DNA of 64,000 nt from Ligula intestinalis (lineage: Eukaryota > Platyhelminthes > Cestoda > Diphyllobothriidea > Diphyllobothriidae), in contig JAYGXS010000004.1 in assembly GCA_036362985.1 (NCBI GenBank), forward strand, positions 26,096,633 through 26,160,632. The letters are read 5' to 3'. This document shows, piece after piece, positions 11,101 through 23,100 of the stretch. The translations under genes and the position numbers were made by a program. The stretch's first letter is position 1. Each line of letters begins with the position of its first letter. The notes below the pieces were generated by a model, which was given only the letters and a program-made list of their open reading frames with translations, made no database searches and was not told the origin of the DNA.

Positions 11101-14100
11101 CTCAGGCTTTTAAAAAAGATACTCTCTGGCCGCCTTCACAAAATACATTCTGTAAAAAAACTACTTAGGTAGCAGGACTTTTCGGATTGATCTTCGATGC
11201 TGTTAATTCTTTTGTTTAACATGCAGGAAAACATTCTTTCTTGTACGCATTTGGTAGCTCATAACGTTTTCTTTAACTTTTGTCTTTGAAGAAAGTGTAA
11301 TTCTAGGAATAAGACCTTTGCCAATACAAGCGAACATGCGAGTCCCAGGAATTAATTGAGAAAAAGACGACTCGATAGCTGGGACAATACTTTTATTTGC
11401 CTGACGTTTCGACATCCGTCATGGTTTCGACCCCTTTCTGCTAATGTTTATGATGATAAATCCGCGACGGATGTCGAAAAAGTCAGGCGAATAAAAGTAT
11501 TGTACCAGCAATTGAGTCGTCTTTTTCTCAATAAGACCTTTTTTAAGACCGTGTGATGTCTATTCATAAAGCTTCGCATGTGTCCAGAGAGTATTCACTA
11601 TAATGCGCTTCGATAAAAAAAATATGAGTGCTGTGTGACTTTCGCCTAATATCGTGTGGTATTTCTCAGATTGAATTTATACGGCCTACAATTTGGAACT
11701 CCTAAATTTTTTGATCAAACTAAAAGATACCCTTCCTTCAAGCATACATTTACTGAGGGTGTCATTTTATACTGAATTAATGCTCTGGAGAATATTGTTG
11801 TGTATGTTTTCTATCAAATATATTTGAGTTGATAAGGGCAACGAAACTGAACGAGAAAAAAAGTAATCGAAGTAAATATGCGTGCCCAAGGGTCTTGTTG
11901 TACAGAAGAAAAAGGTGCAATCACTAGATCGAGAATTGTATTATTCTGGGCTTTCCCTACCGCTTCCTCTTTTATGATTTCTTTGATGATGACCTCTTGT
12001 GTTATGCCGAAAGCTCAGAATAATAAAATTTTCGACTCATTGATCGCGTTTTTTCTTCTAAAGAAAAAATAATATTCGTTAAGTAGTCGTTTTTAGAGTG
12101 CGTAGCCTTTGCAGGTGGTCGGAAATATCTTGAGATTATGTTGCAAGATACTGTGTAATCTCAAAACGAAGGCCTTCTTTCCGAATTTTGGTTAATGCAC
12201 TAGACCTTGCTGCATTTGCCTCCCTTTCCTATCTCACAGGTCGGCGTCACGTCCAAGTCCGATTGGTGGAACCGGTTGCAGCTTCGGTGAATTCTGGCGA
12301 CTGTTTCCTCCTCCTCTGCGAATCTGACATGTTTGCATGGATGGGTCGTTTCGCAAACATCGTGGAGGTTAACAAAATTCGCGACCTGGCTGCCTGGATT
12401 GCTAAAACCCGCGACCTCGGATTTCGTGGATCTGTCCTGCGAAATACGCCCGAAGGCTACACGGCAATTGAGGAGGGCAGGACCACCGGCCCAGTGGTTG
12501 AGGCGTTCTGGTGGGCTCTGGGTGCTGCGGCGGACGGCAGAGCAAATGGTACGGTCGGCTTCTCTCGTTATCTTTCTGCTTCGTCTTCTTCTTCTCTTTC
12601 TCTCCCCTTTCCTATTCCACTCTTTCCCCTTTCCGATGTCCTTTACCGAAGTTGGCATCAAATTCTCCCCCGCCTTCTATTGTCACTCCGCCTCCGGCAC
12701 ATCTCCTCTCCAATTATTGCTGCCCTCAAACATCCTGCGTCTTCACATTTTGTCTGGTCAAGCCGCCCTTTTTTCTTCGTAACTTCCAGTTTTTTTTGGT
12801 ACCATGTGCTATGAAGTATTTCCTATTCACGTCAGCAAACTGCACAGTAATTCCAGGGTTCGGAGGGTTAAAAATGAACGACGTGTCACCTGTCATTGCA
12901 CATCCAGACCCGTTCTGCCCCTTGGAGGGGAGTGGTAGCAGAATGGAATGAAGGACTTCTACTGGGCCATGCCCAAGGGATTTTGACGATATATGGGATA
13001 ATAGTGAGTGCATTTACTTCCCATTTGTTCTCCAAAATCTCGCTAATTTCCTCTTGGGAAAAAATGATTGTTAAAGCTTGGTAGCAGGCCATAAATTTTA
13101 ATGCAGCTGCGTCTCTTGACCAGGGCGCAAACCATCCAGTTCACCGTTTCGCCAGCATTTTGAGCTAACACATTAAATCTTACAAGTGTTGTTCGCAGGC
13201 CTGAACATAAGGTGTAAAACTTGGCTCAAAATAGACGATTCGGATAAACACAGACTGTTAGAAACCGCAAATCTTTTCCCAATAACATAAAAGTTTATCT
13301 ACTCCGTCGCAACTGAACGATTTTGTCCAATGAAAGTCTACTCGGAAATCAATTTGATTGATTTGATTTGATTGGCCTTTGGCCACTATAATTACCCTCG
13401 TTTTTGGTTGCTTTCTCATCTCTCAAGATGGACACCTGTAAGTGTTCGAAAGCTCAGAACAATAAATCAATTGATCTGGTGCTCGACCTGCCTTCTTCCT
13501 TATCCATAAAAGTCTGCTCGTTCGCTGTTTTATTGCGGGCAATTTCCCCAGCGAGTAATTTTCTAGGTTCTTGAAGAAATTAGGGTTTCAGGGAGGTGAT
13601 GTGATTCAGTTGGATAAGACAGCATTTTGTAAGTCACTTACTTAGGCTCCTGGAGCGTCTTTTGTGAAACTCGCTGTAAAATGTTGCCATGGGGACAAAT
13701 GGGACCTCTGCGACTGATTAATATCGGATGTTTATTGCGCAAAATTTGATGCCTTTCTTCAATTTCATGGCAGCCTTTCTTGGCAGTTGTGAAATGTACC
13801 TGCCACAGACCATAAACAGCTGTTAGTGCCATTTTTGGACACAAAATCGGTTTAGCGAAATGATTTAGTGCTTCGCAGCGGTGTTTATCATCGGTAGTGT
13901 CATTCAAGACCCACATTTCGTCACATTTTTCAATGTCCTCTTTTTGGTTGTGCAAAGAATCTAGCTTTTTTATTAAATATACTGAGAATTCGCTAATCGA
14001 TGTATTTTAGCCTTTTTGATGCGATTCATTTGGCAGAATTAAAATCTCTCGCTATCGCTGTTAGTGATGCCCACAGGACAGCTGCAAGCCCAGGTGTTTG

Positions 14101-17100
14101 TTTTTCCAGCTCATATGCATATTATCTTTCACCGAATGATCGTCGCCTTTCCTTTAGCGATTTTTCTTCGACAACTTCTTGTGCTATGTTTGATTTCTCC
14201 GATGTTCATGTTCTCCAAAGACAGTACTGAACATGTTACTGCTAGACCTACAATTGCTTTTGTCTAGATATGTTTCATCAGCCTTTTGTGCTATCCTCAC
14301 TTGTATTTTTTTTAAAGTCGCTGCTGCGCACTACCTCCCACTTACACTGCTATCTATTTTCAGCGTGTGGCCCTTCGGACGAGGACGTGATATACGAGAC
14401 TGTAATGCAACACACCACACGAGTGTACGAAGTTTTGGAAGACCGGCTGGAACCTGTACCAGACGCCTGGGGCGTTCCCTTGCGCATCTCGCTCCTAAGC
14501 TCGAAGAAGGTATATCCCGCGGATGCCCTGCCTTTCGCTAATAATATGTGCCGGCCTTTTTTAGCCTGGAGGATTTTTAATATCTACCTTCCGCGTAGGG
14601 GCGCTTCCATGTTATTCCCGTTTTGTGGAGAGGTAACAGCGTCGGGATAGGGGGGGGGGGGGCTTACAGTAGATGGGGTACAGAGATTCTGAAATTCGTT
14701 TTCGTTCTCAGTGGATTATTTCTATGAGTGTATGATTGATTATAAAGCCGCATCATTCAAATATTCTTCATTTTGTACGCCAGGAAATGCGCGTCTTTCT
14801 GATAGTCTGCAAAACTCCAACTTGGCAAACAGTGACTGTTTAGTTTGTTTCACTTTTTGCATCGATTTCCAATGCTCTAATAAATGCAAATATAAACATT
14901 GCTTATAAAGACAAGGGGCACTGGAATGGCCATGCCTGGCTCATAAGTCGTTATCAGCCGGTCACGTCCAACCCTAGTTGGTGTACTAGCCGAGTCACGG
15001 TCTCGTTATCTTGCCGCTTTACAGCGGGAGTATTGACATTTGCTAACGAATACTCATCGATCGCTTACCTAACTCATTTGCCCCGTTCTACCTTAGGGCT
15101 TATTCTCGAGCTCTACCAGCAACCGTAAAGCGGCCAGAAGTGTAGGCAGATCAATAAATATAGCATAAATAAATCACACGAAGCATATCTTCATAAGCAG
15201 TGTGTAGTTTATTACGTCTTCGTGAAGTTTTTTACTCAACGAAATGATTGTTTTCGGTTTCAGACAAATTTTCCACTTCCCTGGTAATGTTGAACTCAGT
15301 CTACCGTTTTACTTGCGTGTAGAGTTTCCAAAATATCAGCTGTTTATTCGTCGTGCAAGGAAACTAACTCACTCCGCTAAGCCGTTACACAGGCCTCATA
15401 CAATTTGCAGAGCATATTTATAAGCCGCATTAAAAAAAACTGATAAATGCGCTGTTATTTGAATTGACTTTTCACAATCTTAAAATTTTAATAATAAGAA
15501 AAACAATTTGAACCGAAACCCTAATTTGGAAATTATCGGAGTACGTAATTTTCAGTAAGGGTAGGATTATTTTGTGCATACCTTCTAGAGAACATTTTCT
15601 GATTTCTAATGGCGTAAGAACAAATGGAAAAAAACTACAAGCTGCGTAAGCAGACCTTGTGACGAATCTTGTTGCTACAAGCGACCGGAAAGTCACGCCT
15701 TCAAAAGCCAATATCGTGGTTTGGTTAAAACATCCTTAGATTATATTACACGACTGTCGATACTACAACCTCCACCTAAATAAGCCCTTCCAAGTGAAAG
15801 CAATTTCCAGAATTTCGGTCCTTATTTCGGAGGCTATGCCACCTACTGTAGGAACTGTGTTTACGGGAGCCAACAGCCTTTTCTTCCTTGGTGGTGGATG
15901 AAATTTACTTGTTCAGACTGGTCTCAGATTAAGAGAGAAACAGGTCACCAGGACGGCCCCAATGTTGGGTCTTCTTTTATTCCCACCAGTTGCTGGCGTT
16001 TCAAATACGACCCTACAAGTCCTATGCTCCTAGTCGGACTCAGTTACCTGTAAATGAGTCGAATTTCATTACATCAAACCCTCTATCCTTAAGAAGTCAC
16101 ATGCGATCATTTGTGACAGGAGGTCAACTTCACAGATCTTGCTAGCATGCCCAACAAGATGAAATACGTGCAGGTTATAATTCACACGTTGATGTGGGCG
16201 ACCTTTTCGTTTTTCGTGTAAACACAGGGTGTGAGTATACTTTTCAGGGTAAGTGATTTAAGTGCGCTCAAATGTCTACTTGGAAACAAACCACACGACA
16301 TGTGATGTTTTATTTCTCAAATAGGCCACTTCATATTTGTTTTAACCCGTCTAAACAACTAACCAGCAAGCATAAGTTACTAAAAAATTAGACCCAGCTC
16401 CTATTATATATATTCTGTTTTCGGCTTTTTGGCTAAGAATGCACTATATATACACAGAGCTATGTTAGCTGTATGTCTCACATGTTTGCACTCTAACCCG
16501 TCAAGAGGCAAAAAATTGTTTTTCCCCTAACCTGGTGCATCAGCCTGCATAGATGTGGATACAAATGAGACACTGTCTGGCTTCTTTGCTTATCGCGGTT
16601 TTGTGATTTGAGGTACAGAGCTCGTGTTCTGCTTAATGGACAAGGTGTTTTCCTCCTGTCGTCACATACACACCGAAATAGGGTTTTGGTCTACGGTCTG
16701 ATCTTAACTTACACCGAAAGTTGCAAATTCGCTGGGGAACGGAAAATCAATGCAGGACCGAGCTGACTTCTTAGGTTAAACAAGTGTTAAGATTTCAGAA
16801 AGGCGAATTCCCGTTTGTTCAAAATAAGAATATCGGTCTGAACTCTATGCCTATCTCAGCCAATAGAATGCTTAGGACGCCTATCTCCAGTCCGTGAACG
16901 AAGTCTCACATTTAAGATCCTCCCAACTTCTACTGAAGTTTATTTTTTATCAGTGCGCAAACTAGTGTCTTCAAACAGGCAATTTACCTAGAGTACCTGC
17001 CTTGAGCAATATGTTCGTCCCTTTGAAGTTTGGACGGGCTGAAATTAATTATTCCAATCTACTTCTGATAGCATACGTTGTTTTTTCTTGTAAAATGTGT

Positions 17101-20100
17101 ACCCTGTAGTCTTTACTGGTATTTACAGGCTTTCGTCTTCGACTTTGGATCGGAAATGTACCTCTGGACCGGAAGCCAAATACCTCCAAACATCCGGGTG
17201 GCGGGAATTGAACTCCTCCTGCAGGCCTACGCAGAACCCTACGATTACTCCCATACCACGACAAATCCCCTAAACCCCATGGGAGGTAGGTTGGCAGTCA
17301 CGCTAATATTTTAACCCTTTCCCCCTTTTTGGTGTACTACGTCACTTTTGAAGATATTCCAACCTTGTTTGCAAAATATCACCACCATTGTCCATGCAAC
17401 CAGCGCTGTGAGGCCGATTCCTCCCTGTCCCTCTCTTGCGAGTACACACTTGAACCGCAAATCAGCCTTATCTGTCACTGGCGCGTGCACCGCAATAAGA
17501 TCGGCCAACCAGTGTCTAGAATCCTGATATAAACGCGTACTTCCTGCTCAACTATCCCTCACATGGGTATATTCGGCTGCTTGTGGTTTCCATTGAAATC
17601 TTGGGTGGAGAACCGCAGTTCAGAACCCTCGCTCTATCTGCGCACACAAATCCTGAGGTTACATGGGAAAGTGCTCTACACGCCAGTTCGACCGTCGCCC
17701 CCGACGAGATCCACCGTGTGCTGCATATCAAGGTGGTGCACGGGCGGTTACTTGCGTTGCATCTTCTTCACTCTCTGTGCCACTCCCCCACCTGTGCCCA
17801 GTGTCAAGACACGGTCAAGGAGACCGGAGATGGGAGACGGGGCAGGTGGCCGGCGCGGCCGGTGTCGCCACACCTGTCTCGGCTCCCGCGGCGTGGGAGT
17901 GTCATAGAGGTCACATTGAAACGGAGTCATTGCTGGTCTAGGTGAAATGCCTCTATCGCAGGGGGTTAGGTTAGTTAAATCCTTCAGTCCCGGTTCCTTA
18001 AGAGGAGAGAGAAGTCACGGAAAGGCCAGAGTAGAAGAAAGGAAGGAAGGGTATATTCTGTACAGAAGAAATAAGAGAATAGGCAGTAGGCAATTGACTA
18101 TCAGATGACCACACAACCGCAAGCCAGCGGACGGCGTCCAAAGTCATATCTGCTCGACAGTCGTCACATGAGGGTCTGTGCGAGTCGGTCTGTGATTGGC
18201 TGTTACAGAGGCTGGAATGCTCATTCCGAAAGTGCACTCCGGCTTGAACTAGTCACGAAAAGCGTTCACACCTTTCCCCCGCCAACCATTGGTAGGGATT
18301 TCCACAAAGTCATGCACCAGCATGCAGCAACCCCTTCGTAGGTAGTGTATTGCTAAATGACATGTGCAGTTTGTTTCCTTTTTCTCGACAGAAACATCAC
18401 CTGCATATTTAAGGTTTGGAATAATGTCCGGACTATCAGCTGATCGCAGGTAAAGCATGCGGCTTACCGTGGATTGTGTTGCACGAATGTCATCCGTGTG
18501 GGGCCTGAGATCGCTTTAATTTCCCCGTTATCCGAAAAATGCGGGGGGGTCAGGCAACCTGTATGCATGAAATTAAATATAATCCGCATCCCTGATGCCA
18601 AAAATTTACGCCCGCAGTTGACTTCTTGAACTGAAATTACCAATTTCTGTGCAGCCATTTAAAAAAAGCTTGGTTCAAATAGAGCATTTCTGCTGAAAGT
18701 GTACAGAAAGTAAGCATTGTAACTATTGTTTTTCAAAAATTTCTCCTTTTCCACGAGTGTTATCCGACTCATCATCAAGAGAAATGATCAAATAAGTACA
18801 TGTATATTCGGCAGAGCCTTCCGTTTCTCCGATTTCTTTATATTTTCGAGGTGATATAATATCGCGCACGAGTATATGCGCCGTGCGCCCCACAGCATGA
18901 TGAGGACAGGAGCGGTGGCTTGCATTTGAATTAGGTTATAGTTGTGGGAAACGTGTGCCGCATCTTCCGCTTGCCTCAACTCGGTGTCAAGACAAGAAGC
19001 TCGGAGGCGGGATAGGTTGCAGTGGTTGACAAACTCAAACAGTATGTCGAGGCATGCCACGCACGCATTGTCATCGCACGGCGAACCAGGATCTCGTTCA
19101 AACAAAAAGCGAGTTGTGTGGAGTCCAGGCTGCGTAGGAGGGACATTAAGGCATTAATAAGTGGGGTGGGGGACATCGCAGCCCGACTCTCCGTCCTGGC
19201 AGGGAGGGGGGGGGAGGAGGGCAAGTTATTCCATCAGGTAGCAGCCTTCCCAGCCACGATGTTTTGTCTGTCTTCGCGGTTTCACGTGCGCTGAGGGCCG
19301 TACGTGTGCAGTCACCAGAGCCAACTCCGGCCTCTCTTCTCTCTTTCAGGCATTGGGCCACTGGTGATTGAGCTGGTCGGTCATCTGATGCGCAAATTAG
19401 CCGCATTGGTTATTTCCATGCACAAAATGAAGTTGACTAGGTCTGGTGCGGATAAAAGGGCATCCTTGATGCAAGCAGTTATTGTACATAGTGGGTTCGT
19501 TGGCCAGGAAATCACCAGCTTACATGCAGCCCTTTCTAAAGTTCGGTTTAAGCTGATACTTTTTGTTTAGATAGTACTGGAAATAAATGTTCCATTTATT
19601 TCACAAAACGCCCCCTAATGGTGGGCATTATTCAGCTGATTTTCAAGCGGCGGAGCCTTAAATCCGTGCACTTAGCTTCCGCAGTGTTTGTCTACCTAAA
19701 AGTTCCCATTTGGCTACGGGGTGTAATATAAGGACCCTAAAATTGCGAAATAGGAAGTGTTCGGCTTATAAGAGTTTTCCTACATTTCCGTAAGTCAGCA
19801 AGCTTTTCTCAATCATAAAGGCATAATTAAGTGAAAAATCGATTTTGGCTTATTGATGCGGCCTCAAACATTCTTCTGAATCCATTGAACCAATTCGGAT
19901 GCTTAATTCCACGGGTTTACATCATCACTCAAAGGGGTTTCATAGAAACTTCTCGAGTAAGGTGAAACGTACGGTGTCCAAACCACATGTTAATAGATGA
20001 CTCAGTAGGTTTTAATAACCGTAAACTCTTTCTCAACATTTGCCAACACTTGACTTGTACTTTCTGCTCGTAGCTCATCCCCCAATTATCGATAACCATG

Positions 20101-23100
20101 CACAATTCTTTCAATACCTTCTGGTAACTTATTATTGTGTTAAAGGGACTAGTGATTGGCAATTCACTGGTCGTAAATGAGGTTTAAAGTACACCAAATA
20201 AACTCATGTCAGCAGGCACGAGGATTCTGATTTAATTGATCGTTTGTAGAACATTAATTTACGAACATCCGTTCGTCTTCGATAAATGTTCCTCAACCTA
20301 GAGCACCTATATTTTGCTAGCATGCTCAACTGAAAAATGTGAGTAATTAGAGTTATGTTCACTTTTTTTACACAACTTGGTGCCGGGAATTACGGGAGGA
20401 AAGTGAGGAGTCCTCAGTCTGCCAATAGAGGAGAATATTGCCACTGTAGTTAAGGCGTAATTACTTATGCCGGGGGGGCAGAGGTACGTAAAACCCCATG
20501 CAATTAGTAGGTTAACCACTGAGGCCTGCACAAAGTTCCTCCGCGCCCACAGGGTTGGCTTACGTTATGTGATTACGGCTGTTTATAACGCTGGTCTAGC
20601 CATTTTGGGTAGCTAATTTGGATCCTTAGCTAGCCCAGAAGAGGCCTTTTGGAGGTGATACGACTATCACAGGGGGTTAAGTAAGTTAAACTCTAGCAAC
20701 TGCGCTATTCAGACCACGGTTACTTAGTAGAGAAGAAGTCGTCTTCGGAAGGCCAAATTGTTCGAAACAGTTTATTTTGTACACAGAGGAGCGATAAATA
20801 AATAGATAGATTTGACTTGGAGAGCATACGACCAGCCAGGAGGCCGGGTGGGTCCAAGTGCTGGTTCGATAGCATTCAGGCCAGTAGACAGAGAGAGAGA
20901 GCGTTTATTGGCTGGTTCGACCTTGATGGCTTTTGGCCAAACAAACCGAGACAGCAATTCACGCGTGCAGGGTTTCTATTCGTCGCTGGCCCAGAACGGC
21001 ATCTATGCGGCAATTGTGATTGGCTGATCCAGGCGTCGAGAACCGCAATCGTGAGATTCCAGCGAAGTTCACTTAGACTCGAGCTAGTCACAACGCGACG
21101 CTTGCAATCAATAGCATGTCCGAAGATGGTGCCACATGTGCTTCCAAATTCGCTACTTCTCAGTCATTGTGGGTGCTGTGTCAGAATTGGTGGATTTCAT
21201 AGGTTTCAATAGGCTGGGCGGGTAACATAACCCAAATGTCGTTTGACTCACAACTAGCGGTAGGGACCTTGTGACTCAGATGGTTAGAGCGTTATCGTTA
21301 ATCTAGCTTTTTTCCCTTGTTATCGTGCTTTCGAATCCCGCCAAGACCGCAAGAGTTTCACAGTTGGGCCAAAAGGATTGTTAAAACCAACCAAAAATAC
21401 CAACTATGACCTTAATTAATGTCCTTCTCAATACTGGCGTTGTGGGTATTACTAAAAATTTAGCTTTATTTAGCGACTGTTTAGTAGGAATACCCTATCT
21501 ATTTGAATGCCTGGGCTGATTGCCGTGGACTTCTTTAGGGCATCATGCGTCCTGACACCGAGAACGCTGTATGGCTGCATTTACTGTTTGAGTCTACATC
21601 CAAGCACCGCCCTACCGAGTTGCTCCATTTGTACATCCTCGTGCTTCTTTGCATTGCCTGTCTCACGTTGCCCAGCAATAAAATTAGTTGGAATCTCTCT
21701 ATCCTCGAATAATGGGAGCTGGCTTGTGGATCCTTGACCCTGTGATTTCCTATTCAGTGTCACCTTCCTTCCAGCCTTCTCTCCGCCCTCATCCTTTCTG
21801 GCTTGTATCTCTGTAGCCTTAGACTGTCCAGTCGCCGGACGCTCTCGGCCTGAGTGGACTTTGGTGGGCAAGCTGACAGAACGTGGTGAGACGGTGCTCT
21901 TCCGGGAGAAATTCATCGATTGGCCCGACGGTTCCCGGTTTGCCATGGCCAACAAGACTGGACGCAAAAAATCTTCGGAGGTTCGTTGGTCACTTGCCGT
22001 TCCCCTCTACTTTTATTTACTGTCAGTTAATCTCCCGCACCGTCCTCGCGATAAATTAACTTTTGTCCCACCTTCGCGTCTCCTTCTTTGCCATCAACCT
22101 CCCCTATCCCTCGAGCTAGGAAGCAGGCAACAGCCCGGCCAATAAGCATTGTCAGCTCGTTATTGAGCCTGCATAATGCGACGCACGTTCCGTCTCACTA
22201 CCGTGATGCAACCCCCCATGTTAATGAATAGTGACGGTTGCTATGGCCTGGGTATACGTGAGTTATAACCTAGCGAGGCAAATTGAATGTTAGTAACCGT
22301 TTGAGTTATTTACTGTCGTTATTCAGTCATACCTCAGGATCATCCCAAGTCCAATCTTCCATTGAGCTTAGTCGAAGTACTGGCCCATGTTTTGCTGTTA
22401 GCGACTAGAAGGGGAGCGAGATTCAAGGTTGCGTAACATTTTCCATCGCATGAAGGCATTTTGACACTTCGTTTTTCTATATGCTGCTTCCTAATTATTG
22501 AATTTTTGCCCCTATCCCATCACATACTCTGAACAAAGGCTTAAAATTAGTACTGGCAGAGTTGAATAATATAGTTGACTCATTTATGAGCAACTGGGTG
22601 GACTCGGTGGACTTCTAAACCATGCTAACAAGAAGACTTGAGTACAAGCAACGTTCTAATCACCCAAGCAACGAGGCCCTGTAGGAGTCTAAGCCGTGAG
22701 TGTGCTCAGAACACTAAAATTATCACGCCCAGTTCCGTACAAGACGAAGAGGGGTATGACCAGTAGGAGCTGTTTATTGTGGACGGGAAGTCAGTGGTGG
22801 TCTGAAGCCCCGACGCGCGGCAGGCTTCGAGCCTTGTGCGCGCGCGTCTGTCTCTTAGTGTGCTGTGGGCGTAAGTGAATAAACGTCATGCGAGAGTGAG
22901 CCACGGGACATTTGATCAACTTCTTGGCCACTAGAAGTCTGCGGCACCTGTGATTGGCTAGCCCAGAAGGAGGTAGAGTAGCGAAGTCACGTGCGCTTTG
23001 CGGGCTTGGCGCCAGCGCTACGGCCCCACCGAGAGCCATGAGTTTAACAAAACTTGGGTCAATTTGCCCGCCCAACCTACTGCAACGTGCAGTGAGGCCT

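Noticed and set aside
18788..19406. Cluster of 80-105-codon frames on both strands
   Set aside because: All overlap in one GC-richer zone and none has family motifs, so they are best explained by base composition.
21581..21967. 128-codon minus-strand frame overlapping exon 7
   Set aside because: Antisense shadow of exon 7 and its flank; no motif.
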